The position numbers were made by a program, and so were the translations under genes. From positions 6,940,501 to 7,004,500 of the forward strand of contig NC_003280.10 of NCBI RefSeq assembly GCF_000002985.6: 64,000 bases of DNA. Direction: 5' to 3'. Positions 11,570-25,173 of the stretch are shown here, piece by piece. The DNA comes from Caenorhabditis elegans. Lineage: Eukaryota; Nematoda; Chromadorea; Rhabditida; Rhabditidae. A model generated the notes under the pieces. It ran no database searches, had not been told where the DNA came from, and saw only the letters and a list, made by a program, of their open reading frames with translations. Positions within the stretch are counted from its first letter, which is position 1. The number at the start of each line of letters is the position of its first letter.

Positions 11570-14229
11570 ATGGAGTCATCACGGACCGCCGCAACATCCA
11601 CTAATGGGTAAGAGAATCCATGAGTTGATTTAATCAAATTATAATATTTCAGAACTGAGAAATCGCGTCGACGAAACACTGATTATCTACAAATTGATCC
11701 CTCAAGTACTTTTATAAATAACACCGGTCGGGGTTTTGCTGAAGAGCTTCCGGAAAACTTTCTTGACACAATCAGTCCACATCCAATAACTCCATCTGCC
11801 AGTACATCCTCTGCAACTTCTGCAACCGAAGAACCAGCTACATCCTCGGCTCCACAACTCGCCTCACTTGCACCAATGAGTATGAGTTCTGAACAACCGA
11901 GTAGTAGCTTTTCAAGTGCTTCGCTTCTTTCATCATCTTACGAGACTATAAAAAATGAACCTGAGTAAGTTATATAATTATTAGAAATTAGTTCATAAAA
12001 TCTTTTATTCAGAGATTACAGATTCTCTGGAAGCACTGCTGGACTTCTCTCTCCACTTCATGTAGATTCACGGCGAAGAGAATCCCATGATTTCAATACT
12101 TCACCATATATTAAGGTACTTCAAAACGCTGTTTTTATTTAAAAAAAATTGGAAACTGTAAAAAGCAAAAATTAAAATGTTATGTTTTTCTGAATAAAAC
12201 AAAAATCTTCATTTTAATAATTATTATTTTGATTTAATTTCAGGAAGAGGAAGATCTCGATGGAAGTCATCTACTAATGGGAGGAATTCGTCCAGATACA
12301 CCAACAAATGACAGGTCAACAGATCTCGGAAGCATCTCATCGTTGTTAAATGAGGATCATCACACCAACACAATTGGACAATCTCCATCTCCTCGCAGTA
12401 CATTCGGTTCCGATCCAACACCAATGATTCAACGGCAACTAATAAAAAATGAGGATGGCGTGTCACCAGGATCTATGGGTTTTTCCAAAAACCACCAGGG
12501 TTACCAGAAGCCAAGAAATGGTGATCGAATGGAATATGAAAAAGCTCCATATCAAAGAAGTGAGTTGCTTTTTGTCCATTATGTTAACCTATGTTCTGTT
12601 TTTGAACTTACCTTCCCCTTCCTAAATTTATTGTTTCATTTTACCTTTCGTTCACTAATTGTACTTACCCGTATGTTTTAGATTCTCGGAAACAAAAAAA
12701 GCCTCTAGGTTTGCTCAATCAAGCTCTATCATCAGTCATCTCAACGCCGACAATCTCTTCTTCCAATATTCCAACACCACCATCTGCTCATATTGCTCAG
12801 CCACGTCGCATCTACTCGACTCAAGACTCAAATGATCCATTGAATGCAGAGATTGGCGATGATATATATATAGACACAAAAGATCTTTGCAAACGTATAG
12901 CATTTGAGCTGAAAAATCATTCGATTCCACAAGCCATTTTTGCCGAAAGAATATTGTGTCGTAGTCAGGGAACTCTTTCTGATTTACTACGCAATCCAAA
13001 ACCATGGAATAAGCTGAAATCAGGACGTGAGACATTCCGTCGAATGTACAATTGGGTTGCACAGCCATTAGCAACGAGATTGGCGATTCTTGATATGAAG
13101 ACAGAAGATGTGAATAGAGCATCTGGAATGTCACCACCAACTCCAGCACAGAATGTGCGCACACATAGGTACGTTTTAAAAAAATTTCTAGTAGAATTCC
13201 ACAATTTCCAATAGACTTATGCATTCATACAAACTGATTTATACATAGTTTAAAAAATTTCAATTTCTAAGTTTTTCCAAAGTTTCAGAAGATCTACTTC
13301 CGATCATGATGGACCTGTATCAAAACGACCTCGTCTCGTATTCACCGACATACAGAAGCGTACACTTCAAGCAATCTTCAAAGAAACTCAACGTCCATCT
13401 CGGGAAATGCAACAAACAATTGCTGAGCATCTTCGTCTTGATCTTTCCACAGTTGCCAACTTCTTCATGAATGCACGTCGTAGAAGTCGACTCGGTGGAA
13501 ACATTGATGAACCGACGCCTTTCCAGCAGGTAAACTTCCTACCTACCTTAGATAAAATCTTCGCTGATTCCTTCAATTTTGTCTTAAAATATTTATGAAA
13601 AAATTTCAAATGCTAAACAAAAAAGGGTTTTTGAGTTCCATCGAAAATATTTGATATTTGAGGTGAAAAACATCAGTCCGCCACCTGTTGGGGATACATC
13701 AGATGCACTGTTGAACGGGGATGACCATGTTCCACTACTCAACACGGTGGTGAGTTGGAATAGTTGTCAGCGCTTCAGTTATTTATGAAAATTGAATTTA
13801 AAAATTACATACCTAGTCTGTTAAATATCAAAATTCAAAATTAAAACGATATGTATTTGCATAAATTAATTGTTTCAGATGGCGGAAATGTATAAAGAAG
13901 GTGCAATTGCAACATCGAATCATTCTGCTGAACAACGAGAAATGATTGAACGTGGATTTGGAGTATCAATTCCGGGTCCTAGTCATTCTGGTGAACTTTT
14001 GAATGGAGATTCACATGAAGATGATGAAGAACTTGATGAACTGAATGATAGTGAATTGGCTTATGAAGAAGATGTTGAAATTGGAGATGAAGAAGAAGAA
14101 GACGAAGAACAAGCTAATGGTGACATACTTCCAACACCAAAAGTTGAAGAACTCGAGGAAAAAACAGTTATCAAAGAGGAAGCACCTGATGACGGGGAAT
14201 ATGGCGCCACAAAGCTTGCAGCTAATTAA
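11570..14229 (+). CDS. ceh-38: CEH-38, ONECUT-class cut-homeodomain transcription factor
   Basis: Eight exons: 11570-11607, 11653-11964, 12013-12115, 12244-12559, 12682-13168, 13289-13529, 13663-13749, 13879-14229, giving 644 residues. The N-terminal third is Ser/Thr/Pro-rich and low complexity. A single CUT domain follows (about 316-395, from DIYIDTKDLCKRI to the LAILDMK end), then a homeodomain (about 431-486) whose recognition helix reads NFFMNARRRS. Phe at position 48 and Met at 50 are the signature of the ONECUT class. The C-terminus is highly acidic (runs of Glu/Asp). Nuclear, sequence-specific DNA binding is expected. The acceptor before 13663 is an unusual TTTGAG, chosen because it keeps the frame open. 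Confidence 0.93.
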
Positions 14230-14970
14230 ATGCGTCATACTGCTAAATTGAATTCAAATTCTTCACAACTTATTTTCTTATCGCTTGACAAATTGGAAGA
14301 ATTTAGTTGCAAAAATATATTACCTTCCTATTTTCCATCACTAACATTCCTCTCGTCCTCAAAATGACCGGCATTAAATCTTACTTTTAAGTATATAAAA
14401 TCTCTCGAAAATATAGAAAATATATTGATAAGCTATTCAAACGCCTCGTTGTATTTAAATTCCATCGTATCCTATTTTCAAATCCTTTTTGTAATATAAA
14501 TTATAATAATCCCCCTATAATTGTTTGTGCCTTTTCACCTACCAATTCGCCCCTCCTTCCATGTTTTTGCCTTAATCTTAATACTTTTTCATAAACTGTA
14601 TCGCACTTCCACCCAGCGCATCTCAATTTTAAGCACTCATTTCATTGCATTTTTCAATAGCCTTCCCCCTTCCAAATATTTAAATATTAGTGCAGGTTCT
14701 CTCACTTTTTCATTGTCCGGTAGAATATAATTTTGTTACATTATTCCACAATTCCTTCATCTTTCTCATCGTTTCAATATGTTGGAATCCACCGGCAGGT
14801 CCGTGCTCTTTCTCACTTCCTAATTTTTGAAAATAATTCAAATTTGTCATTGTTTTGACGCCCAGAGCATTTAAGTATTGCTGATTTATAATAAATGTTT
14901 TAAACTTATTACGTTTATTAACAAGAAAACAAAATTCGTAAAGATTACAAGTTGAGGTCGAGTGGACGAT
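14230..14970. other. ceh-38 3' UTR and tail-to-tail junction with tra-2
   Basis: There is no coding potential beyond short shadow ORFs. A plus-strand AATAAA at 14890-14895 is the best ceh-38 poly(A) signal; a minus-strand AATAAA (TTTATT at 14914-14919) is the best tra-2 signal. The two signals are about 20 bp apart on opposite strands, so the 3' ends probably overlap. Confidence 0.6.
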
Positions 14971-15030
14971 TAGATATGAGTAGATAAGAAATTAAATATG
15001 AGTAGATATGAGTAGATAAGAAATTAAATA
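14971..15030 (-). promoter_or_regulatory. tra-2: tra-2 3' UTR translational control element (two direct repeats, TGE/DRE)
   Basis: Two identical 28-nt copies occupy 14971-14998 and 15003-15030, separated by exactly 4 nt. On the mRNA strand each contains TATTTAATTTCTTATC followed by TACTCATATCTA. They sit about 90-150 nt downstream of the tra-2 stop codon. Two 28-nt repeats with a 4-nt spacer are the known tra-2 and GLI element, bound by GLD-1 with FOG-2 to repress tra-2 translation and allow hermaphrodite spermatogenesis. Repeats and spacing are seen; function is established knowledge. Confidence 0.95.
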
Positions 15031-15118
15031 ATGAAATGGAAATTGTACAAATAATAGAAACGAAAATGAGTAAGAAATGAAATTTTGGAACCAAATTCTG
15101 AAAAAGGAAACAGACATT

Positions 15119-18100
15119 TTAAACCTCTGGGTCTGATAGGTCGCCTTCCCGTGCTTCATCTTGTTGCTCACGATGATTTCGTCTTCTTTCTTCTAGCAAA
15201 TCGAATGCTTGCTGAGGAATCGGGATCGGTGGGGATTCGGCTGGTGGGACCCAGTTGAGATCTTCCGGTGGTGGTGTACGCTCGGTAATGTGATAATAAT
15301 CGTACGGTCGACGGGGTACTTGAAGTCCTGGAGGTAGCTGTCCAGTTCGGTGTGTCCAGTAAATATCTTCGCAATATTCAACCATTGGACGGGTGAATGA
15401 GGCTGGGTATTGATCAGCACGCGGATGAGGTGGAAGGTTGGGGTCAGAGTGAGCTCGAATGCAATCTTCCATTGATGGTGGCTCGGTTAATGGATCTCGC
15501 CGATATTCTTCTGGAAGGACATGCTCCACAATATACAATCGACCAACTGGTGGAAGTGGTTCATCAACTGGAAGGTTGGCAGGTGTTCCTGGGAGATTCG
15601 GACTCTCTATGCTGTCATCCTGATTCTTCTTCGATTCACTGATCTTCTCTTCACTCTTTTCTTTGTCCAAATTTTCTTGCGACTTCTTCATCTTTTCAAT
15701 GTTTCGAGATTCCCTTCTCTGTGCCGTAGATCTTTTATTCATCAAATTTCTTTCTCGATCTAGCATATCTTGAACCAGTTCGCAACCTTCATCCCCATCA
15801 TGCTCGTCAAAATCATACTCATCAACTCCCAATTCGAAGCATTCCTCAAGAGCATTCATATTTTGTTCCAAAGTGCTTCCAGGCTGAAAATTTGTTTCAA
15901 AAATAACAGTTTTGATGGAAATGATAGCTTACCCCATTCCATGCAGCACTAGTGTTACCGCCTACTGACTTTCCAGAAACAATGAGCTCATAACGATTTG
16001 GAATATAAAGTTCAGTGTTATCACCATTTCCTCTGACACGTTTATTGCCGGTTTTGGGGCTTCTACGATTGGATGGTCCTGGCTGATTTGGGTCAGAATC
16101 CTCGTCTTCATCAGATGATCGACTTCTTTTCTTACATGAATATTTTGGTGGTGGAGCATAATATCGGCAGGGAGGAGATGATCGTTTGATTGAGAATTCG
16201 TCCAGCTCGACCTGAGGCTCGTCTAACGATGAAGCAAGTCTTTGTTTCTGCACCAAATTGTAGACCCGGACAGCGGTAGTGCTGCCCCGCAAGTCTCTAT
16301 GAAGATAGTGTCGAACCTGAAAAGAATGTGAGAATATTAGAATGAAGATGAGATTATAAAAGAAGAACTACTGCTGCTGCCAGAGAAACTGAATATAATC
16401 CCGACTTAGACGACCAAATCTGATGGGCTTAATATTGAAAAGGAATCCATACTTACTTCACTTTCAAACATTTGTTTTGTTGCAATTGAAACGATGATTG
16501 AATTGAACACAGCGACAATTTGAATGACAATGAGGATTACTGTAGGTACGAAGAATATATTGAGCTCGGGAACGATGGAGCAGATGATCGCAAGTATGGA
16601 GAACGCTGAAAATATACATATTTAAAAATTACTATTTTGCAAAGATTGAAATTTCAAGTTATTGTAATTTCTTACAATTTTTCTATTACAAAGATACAAA
16701 CATTAGCAATATTTGCACTAAAAATACGGTACCCGGTCTCGACACGGTCAATTTTGAGTTAAATGCGAACATGTGTGCGCGTACTGTAATTTCGAGGAGT
16801 ACTGTAACTTCAAACCTTCCCTGCTGCGAATTTTCCCTTAAACCAGCAACGAGTTTCAAATTACAGTAATATTCAAAGCCGCACATCTGTTCGCATGTAG
16901 GAAATATTTATCGTGCCAAGTCCAAGTACTGTATTTTTGGAGCAAAAAACGCAAAATTTCACTTCTGCGTTATATTCATCTCTCCTGGAGCTTCATTTTC
17001 AACTGGTTTTTTCCTCTTCCAAGACACAACCCCCACAGCTCCTAATCACCATCAATTCATTTTCGGTCTCCTTTTCCTTCTTTTTTCGAGTTCATACCCC
17101 TTTTTTTGTTACTTCAGTTTCTCTCGTCTCATGAATACGAAACATTCTTTTTCTTTTCAAGGAACGAATGCCACCATGTCGAGACACTAGAACTACGACG
17201 AAGAAAACCGACGGAAAGGGCGGAGCATAGACGAGAGAGAAGAAGAAAGGAAAGGCAGTAGGGTTGAGAGTGGGTTGTGACAGCTAAAAATTGTTTGTGC
17301 TTTACGCCCGACTTCAAATGTACTTTATTAGGAACGAATGAACATAGTCTAAACTTTTATAAATCCTAGATATATATTTTTGAAATTTGTAATATGAAAA
17401 ATGAAATGAGAGTTCAATGAAACTTGCAGAGTTATAGTAGTTAACTAATCAGTCATTTGACATTTTCATGGTTACGGTAGAATTCTGGAATCCAATGAGA
17501 ACGGTGAATTCTATTTAGTCTATGTGTGTTTTATAATGTTCAAAAATCAAAGAATTCAGAACATTTATTCAAGTTTCACATATTCATTGAATTCCTCAAG
17601 AGAATAAAGTGATAAATGAGGTCTCTATCCAAAGCTAGCAGCCACTTTCTTTTTGTGTCCCTTTTTCATTGTTGGCCGTGTTCCAATGCTCTTGAGGCCA
17701 CACACGTTGAAAAAAGATTGAAAAGCAACTCATACATCTACAGTAACCTCGGGACTTCTTATTTGAAACGTCGGAAGATGAATGAGAGAAAGAGAAAAGT
17801 GAGAATAAATATATATATTGGCGAAAAATGGACAAGGTGGCAAGAATAATGGATGACGGATGTGAGTGGAAGAAAAATGAACAAATTGATGACCGAGAAC
17901 TGCTGAATGGCCACCAATTTTGACAAGTTACTTCACGCTTCGGAAATTCTTTAAAAAGAAAAATTAAGAGGGAGGGGAGGAAAACTCAATCCTTACTAAT
18001 AGATCAACCTGATCTTCGGAAAATCTACAAAATGTCCCATTGCACCATGTTTTTCTAACATTTTTTTTTAATTAAAAAATTACTGCGAAAATATAGAAAA

Positions 18101-21100
18101 AAAATTCAATCTAAAAATAAAATGTGTTTCAGTTGAAACGTCTTAGAAAATGCAAAAATGGCTCGAAAGTTGCCGATTGCTGAAAAAAGATCGATGATAG
18201 GCAATTTGCAACTTTCAGGTAATGTTTATGCACTTTTCAAATGTTTCAACTGAAATAAATGTTATTTTCAGATAAATTAAGTGATTTTCTATAGTTTAAC
18301 ACTAATTTTCAAACATGGTGCAATAATATGCCATTTGGTAGAATTGCAGATAATAATTGCCACTCACCATTGCTCTAGATTGCCCTATATTTCTTAGTGT
18401 TATTATTTAATTTACATTTTTAGTTTACACAAAACTGAATCTAAATCATACCTGTAATAAGTAACACAAAAAATTGAGCAATATCAGCTGTAGCAACAAT
18501 TGGCAAAAGAACTCGTCTCTTTGATGCCAACTCAGGGGTTCGTCTAGTTTCACTTTTGTACAAAATTCGTCTTCGATATCGCAATAAAGCACAAAACGGA
18601 TCCCAGGCGGCGAGGAAACCTGAAAAACGAGTTTAAAATTTAAAATTTTCATATTTATGTTTACCAGCAAAAAGTGCCAAATTAGTGTAGATTTGGTGGT
18701 GATCGAGTGAGAATAAGTGGACCAATGCAGCCACTTCGATTTGCGTCCCAACGACCAATAAGGAAAACTAAAATTTTGAATTAAATCTTTTAAAGTTGTA
18801 TTATTAACTAACCAGAAAAGTCGCCTTGATAGTTGGTGTGATGGCAAAGATGAAAGTGATTATAGACAACAGAATAATGAAGATCCCTGCTGTAGTGAGT
18901 TGATTGAAAGCGAAGAGATTCCTGAACAAAACATATTGAGAGCTAGATCAGTAGGTCAAAATTAAACAGGAATGGAGGTTCTGATGTTTATAAAAAATGT
19001 GGAGGTCAAATTGTCTTTTGATCATGAAATTTTTATATTATCAGTGAAAAAGCTGGAGGTGCTTTGTGTAAACTATTTGAAAACCAAAAAGATTACTGTA
19101 GGCCTACAGTCCTCAAATTAAAATATCAATAGTTTTGTCATTAGATATTTGGTTACTAAGGGTTTCAAGTTGTTTATTGAACCATTAATCCCGCCCACAC
19201 TACTGTAACACTTTTTCGTTATCACGAGAAACGATAGAAACCTCCAAGATTCTTTACACTTTCCATCAAACCGTTTTTTTCCAGTAATTTCCCCCATTTC
19301 TTGATCATTATCGGCAGAGGGGTCGGAAAAGTGACAGTGATGTAAATGAAAGGGGAAACAATTGCCATCTTCCTCCTCTTTCATCTATTTTAGGGGGTTT
19401 ACTTAATATTTAGAAGAGAAAATCATGAACATAAAACACAGGAGGACAACAACTTTGTTCCAACACATCTGAAAGCCCATGGGAAAGGAAAAGAAGTAGA
19501 AGCAACGGTGATGACGAAGATGAAATTATTTTCTTCGCGTCTATCCTAGGGCCCGCCGCCGTCGCCGTCGCCCAGTGTGTAAAAAGGACATTGAGGGAGA
19601 AAAAGAGGGCGGAGCACACTTTGAAGAATGCCTCACATGGTGGTACCACACATTCAAAAGATGAATTGCTAAGAAACACTTCCGATTGAGTTTAGATTCT
19701 GTGGAACAAGTCTCAAAGTTTTCAGAAAAAAATGGAACTTCAAAGTTCTGGGGATTTAGAGAACTTTCGCACATTGGCATGTTAATCACTTGAGAAAAAG
19801 GATTAATCATAGAACTGAACTTTTCTGGATTTTTGTCACGATAGACATTGGAGATGAACAGAAGATGAATTTCAAGAAATTGTGAGAAAAAATTATGGAT
19901 ATCGAATAAAATGTCAGTTTTTTATTCGATTTTGAAAGTTTGAAACTGCAGTAATCTTTAAATGCACACACTTTTTGTATTTAACAAAATATTATCGTGT
20001 CGAGACCGGATACCGTATATGTGGCGCTGGGTTATGTAATGCTAGAAATAATATTTAGAAAAACAAAAACTCTACAAATATTTTGAGATCAGAATTCCAT
20101 TAGAATATAAATAAAAATCTATTGTCAAAATTGTTTCAAAGAAAATTTGCAAAATGCACGATCTAGGTTATACATTTTGAGTGAGCAGGAACCCAGGTTT
20201 AAGATCAGAAAGATTATGACGCGGGTGGGTAGGTTCTGGATATTCAGATTCAGATCCAAATCTTGAAGAACGCCGCGCTGATTCATTGAGCTCCAGATAT
20301 TTGTTTTTCTGACCTCCCTCAACCCAAAGATTTTCGAACAGAAGTCTGTCTATTTGTCCCTGTCAATCAATCATTTGTTTCTGTTATCTCTTCCGTCCTT
20401 TCTATTTCATTTTCATCCTATTTTTTGTCCTTTTTCTTTTGGTTTTCGTCGTCTTCTTACTTTCGCGAACTCGGTGGTGGCGCCGGCGCGACTAGGAGGA
20501 CCGCCCGGAGCACATAGGCTCACGTCTTCTTAGCAGCTTTCGACTCACACGCACACACATAAGCAAAAAGAGCAAGTGCTGGGAAGAGGTGTCGGATTTT
20601 GATGAGCAACTTCCGATAAAGTGCATTTGAACTTTTTCTCAGAGAAATGATTAAAATACGCGATTAATGAGAAAAAATAGAGAAAATGAATGCACTTTAG
20701 GAGAGGATATCTAAGAAAAGTTTCAGAAATAGAAAAAGCACTTAAAAATCTCAAAACTTAAACTTTCTGCTGTTGGAAATTAATCAGTACATGCTAACTG
20801 GGTGGCGGTAAATTTTCGGAAACAAAAATGCTGCTCCTAAAATGCCAAAACGAGAAGAAAACTCTTGATAACATGAATTATTTGGATGCCAAATAATTAG
20901 TTTGAATTCGATAAGAAGATGGACCTACAGTAAGACACTGGTGGCCAATTTGTGTAAAAGCAGAACGTTTCGAAAAAAGGAGTAATTCTTGTTACACAGA
21001 AAATGCCTGCCTCCAGGCTTTGAAAATTAAATTAAAAAGGACACAATTCGATTGTGGCCGACTGAGACTCACCAGACAACTGCGATTCGATGATAATGCT

Positions 21101-24100
21101 CGTAGAGGACACCGACTGCTTTTGGTGAAAGGTTTTTCGAGCATTTGGAGAGCAATTCATCGATTTTCTGAAAACACTTTCATGGGAATTGATACATTAG
21201 TTATTTACCAATTGCGAATGTTCGTTAAAAAACTACTGTACCTGGTCTCAACAGGACAATTTTTGTTGAATGCCAAAAGGTCTGTGCCTTTAGAGAGTAC
21301 TGTAATTTCCAACTTTTCGAACCTGTTGAATTTTCATTGCTTCGTAAAACATTTTTCTTTGAAATTTAATTATTTTGGAAATTAATTTAGTTTATTCGGA
21401 AATTACAGTACTCTTTGATGGCGCACGCCCCTTTGCATTAAAAAAACTTCGCAGTGAGACCAGATACAGTATTTTTAATGCCAAAATCACAAATTTTGAG
21501 TAAAATCTCACCTGAACAATTTCTATCACAGTTGTCTCATTTTTCGCATCAAACCCATAGCGTAGACGAAACTTAAATGGATTTGCAATTGTTTGATTTC
21601 CAGATGATTTTTCCGAAAATAAAGTCACTGCTGAATTGATCGGTTCATCATTTATCCATTTGAACAATATATTCCATTCTGCAGAAGCATTCTGAAAAAA
21701 AGTAGAAAGAATACAGTAACCTCTCCCGTTTTTTTTCTTCGAAAGACAATCATGGGAGACGAAAAGACGAAAAATGTTCCAAACAGTCTACACGCACTTA
21801 ATCCTACTTTTCGCACTTTTTTCGTTGTCAAATCTTCTTTTGGAAAGAATTACCTTATTAGTTTCTTGTTCAAATCGTTCGAAACTCTTCTGCCAATTCG
21901 AAATTGTATAAAGTGTTCCAATACTTTCTGAAAAAGTAGAACAATTTATAGAATATTCAAATATTTAACTCTCACCAATGTCCTCACTGAACTGCTTCAG
22001 ATTTTGGTTGACTATCTTCCAATTAGTAGAAAAATTGAAAATCTCGAACTCAATGAATATGTCGTCTTGCTTCGAACTATAAGAGCACAATTATATTTTT
22101 ATACTAAAAATTAGACCATACTCTGTATGAAGTGTTTCTCTTTTAACTGGAATAAACAGCAATCCAATTGATATCACAATTAGAAGAATCGCAGGAATGC
22201 ATAAAATCACACCGAGCTGGAAAAAATACATTCAAAAGATTTCGCAATTAAGAAAACCTACTGTTCTCAATTTCAGAATCCTAAGATATAATCCAATGAT
22301 CTTTTCCCGGAATATTCTGGATGCTTGATGTGGATACTTCTGTAATTAATTTAACTACGAGAATGAATATGTTTCTTGTACAATGGTTTACCATGAAATT
22401 CGAAACATCGTAGGTACCGGGTGAAAGATCTTGGAGACAAGGTTTTTGATTTCTGATGATGCTTGATTTTTTGACAATATTAGCTTTGCTGAAAATATTA
22501 AAAATTTAGATTTTTTCGGTAATTTCATGGCAATTCTGATCACTCACTCTGTGTTAGAAACCGGTTTATTACCAGCAAACAGTTTTTCAAGGGAGCTTCC
22601 AGTAATACTTTCAGCCTGTTCTTCATTTTCCAGTCGTTGCTTTGCTTGCATTGCTTCACGCTCTAAAAATAGCATTTTCAGTTTTAAAATCTCGAACCTT
22701 AATTTTTAAATACCTTTCCAAAACATATTCTTAGCAAAAAGCTCTTCACCAGCAGCCAAACAAAATGATGGTAGAACAGAAACACAAATCTTGTCAAAAT
22801 TAGAATCAATGAAATACCAATAGACGAAAACGATTGGAAATATCAGAATTGATGTGCAACCCCAATTCTTCGGGAACCTTTCAAATAATTCATTTGAATA
22901 TGAGTCTTGGGCTGCTTGATACTTTGTTACAGTACTAAGGAAGTATTGTATTTGACGAGAATCAGTCATTGTGTCAACTGAAATTAGATATCAAATTTTA
23001 AATTTAAAAAAATACAAAAAAATTTTAAGGCATACCTGTAATAAGAGAAGCAAAATTTGAGTTTATGGGAAACCGTTTTTCTCGTTGAATACATCGGGAT
23101 AGTCGTTCAGTACAGAATGAAGAACGAGTTGTGAAGTAGAGATTAGCCAATGTAAGGACAATTATATACTTCTGAAATATATCTTTATACATTTAACTAT
23201 TATTTCATTTATAAGCTTACTATTAATTCCGTATCCAAAACGATAACTCCATCGGTACTGCAGACAAAACAGAAAAGTAAACACGTGAGAGCATCTCGAA
23301 CAAAAAACATGAAAGCTGATCTGAGAGGAGCACCAGACCATACGAAGATTGTGAATAAGATCACAATTAATGAATGTACATTAACCACAAAATGTATTGT
23401 TTGTTTCTCCGAAAATGATTGAAGTTTCGTAGTTACAGTATTATCCAAAACTCGTGATGTAACTCTTATCATTTTGCTCATTCTATTCTCTTTGAACTTC
23501 TCAGTTTCTTCTTTCAAGGCTAATCGGAATTCATGAATAAGTTCTTCAGCTTTTTCAATAGTCCAAATTGATTCAAAACCATTCACAAAGTCTGAATGTT
23601 GCATAGCTGATAAGAGCATTTCAGGAGTTAACAGGACAATTTCCGTTTGCATTGTATCAAATTGAGATTTTGTACTACTGAAGCTTCTCGATCCGTCGAA
23701 AAATTCAATTCCAGTGCTATTCAAATCATGAAAAATCTTATCGCATGTTTGATTTACAACATTTGGATAATCTGGCTTTTCAGTTACATGAGAATACATT
23801 TTTCTGATCTCCAACTCCTGCATCCATTCAATGAACTGTTCTTGATCATCCACACAATCGAGATTCATTGCGAATTCTTCATCGACATCTTCTAATTTGA
23901 ACTGCAATTTTTCTTTTTTTTTTCAGTAATTGCGTGGTTATGCATATATTAATACCTTTGTCTTCTTTTCAGCGAAATTATCAACAGACTGCATATCTGT
24001 ACATATATTGAAGTAGTGTTCAGAGTCCAGAGGTGTGTCACAGGAATGAATTGAAGCTGCACATGTTTTTTGGCGTGGTTCTATGCTCTGAAGATTTTGT

Positions 24101-25173
24101 TGGTTGTTGAAAAAAGAAGATTATAATTAAATGTATTCCTACCAAAAGCCAAAGCTTAATCTTCTGAAATAATGCATCTTTAGTTGAGTTGGTGAATGAC
24201 TTCGATGGTAAATCAAACATGTGATCGGCCCAACTTTTGATCAGGCTAGGTCCATCTAAATACATATTTATTTGTTTTTTTTTTAACATATTTTTATTTT
24301 GATTTATTACAATTTGATTTCACATACGGCCTCTCATCATTTTCTCCAATAGCTTCAATATAAGAATTTCTAAGTCTTCGATTCAAAAAGTCGGTATTCT
24401 TATTCCAATTACTGATTTCACCATGAATACGGTAGATATCATAGAAACAGTTTAGAGGTGTCACGATAAGACATGGTGACAGACGTTGCATTTCAAGAAG
24501 AAGCCTCTGAAATTACTATTTTAATGAAATTTTAATTTTCTAAAAGTCAAGAAAACCTGGATATAATGTGGATATTCGTTTTGATCGGATGAAGAGGATT
24601 GTTGGAATATTGTAATATGTGGTTTAAAGCAGACATCATTGAGTGTGTATGTTCTAAAATATGTTGGACGTTTTATGGAAGAGTACGAATGAAATAAACT
24701 CACTTTTGGCGAAATTTAATTTTCAAATTTGAAATGTTGTTCAGTAAGTATCCATGTTGAGTGAAATGTAACGTTGATCGCATATCTACTCCATTCTCCT
24801 GGGTTTGAGCGATTTTCTAGAAAATTTATATTTATATAGTTTGAAAATTTAAAAACATTTGTTTGTTCACAAAATCATGTCATACTTAGCTTAAAGTTAA
24901 AAATATTTAGACCTTGTCATCTAATTCAAATAGCCATTTTAAAATTTTAAAAACTTTCAGTATCTGAATTCCAAATTGAAAAGGTTATACCTCGATAATG
25001 TATTCTTCATTGTTCGTACGAGTTTCGAAGAATCCCTGGCTGACAAACGATGGAAATATTGATTTTTCTTGATAATCAATTGATTTTCCAAAACATTCCG
25101 CTAAGAGCAACCCGAATGTTACAAAGGTGACAATCACCACCGAAACGAGAAGTTTATTGTATTTCAATTTCAT
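15119..25173 (-). CDS. tra-2: TRA-2A, Patched-like membrane receptor of the sex-determination pathway
   Basis: 23 exons: 24991-25173 (ATG), 24704-24816, 24557-24653, 24311-24506, 24143-24255, 23956-24087, 23221-23901, 23036-23171, 22714-22977, 22548-22662, 22392-22488, 22262-22339, 22122-22216, 21976-22076, 21854-21927, 21512-21691, 21073-21167, 18813-18921, 18665-18767, 18452-18619, 16457-16605, 15933-16316, 15119-15883. The sum is 4428 nt, or 1475 residues, the known TRA-2A length. It starts with a signal peptide-like segment (LLVSVVIVTFVTFGLLLA), has a large extracellular region, several membrane segments (for example LCIPAILLIVISIGLLF, GIFIILLSIITFIFAI, VPTVILIVIQIVAVF), then a basic/acidic cytoplasmic tail from about 1094. 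Known role: HER-1 receptor whose tail binds FEM-3 and TRA-1. The two largest introns (16606-18451, 18922-21072) hold repeats; the shorter known tra-2 mRNA encoding only the tail should start in this 3' half. Confidence 0.97.
16708..16946. repeat. Dispersed palindromic repeat (tra-2 intron)
   Basis: The left end reads TACGGTACCCGGTCTCGACACG; the right end (from about 16911) is an imperfect reverse complement ending in AGTACTGTATTTTTGGAGC. Internal GTACTGTAATTTC and AATTACAGTA segments also pair. It is the same family as the repeats at 21227-21482, 28318-28662 and 29524-29818. Confidence 0.75.
18025..18341. repeat. Fold-back repeat with nested inverted segments (tra-2 intron)
   Basis: The outer ends CTACAAAATG...CATTGCACCATGTTT pair with AAACATGGTGCAATAATATGCCATTTGGTAG. 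Inside, CAGTTGAAAC pairs with GTTTCAACTG, and GAAAGTTGC pairs with GCAACTTTC, so nearly the whole element folds on itself. No ORF. Confidence 0.7.
19540..20530. other. tra-2 intron segment with GC-rich pockets and a half repeat
   Basis: GC-rich pockets occur at about 19548-19572 (GGGCCCGCCGCCGTCGCCG) and 20472-20510 (GGTGGCGCCGGCGCG...CCGCCCGG), unlike the AT-rich intron around them. One half of the dispersed palindromic repeat (GTGTCGAGACCGGATACCG) lies at about 19995-20030. These pockets are candidates for the internal promoter of the short tra-2 transcript; no direct evidence. Confidence 0.35.
21227..21482. repeat. Dispersed palindromic repeat (tra-2 intron)
   Basis: The left end CTGTACCTGGTCTCAACAGG and right end GTGAGACCAGATACAG are inverted, with inner GTACTGTAATTTCC and GGAAATTACAGTAC pairing exactly. 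It abuts the exon at 21512. Same family as 16708-16946. Confidence 0.75.
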
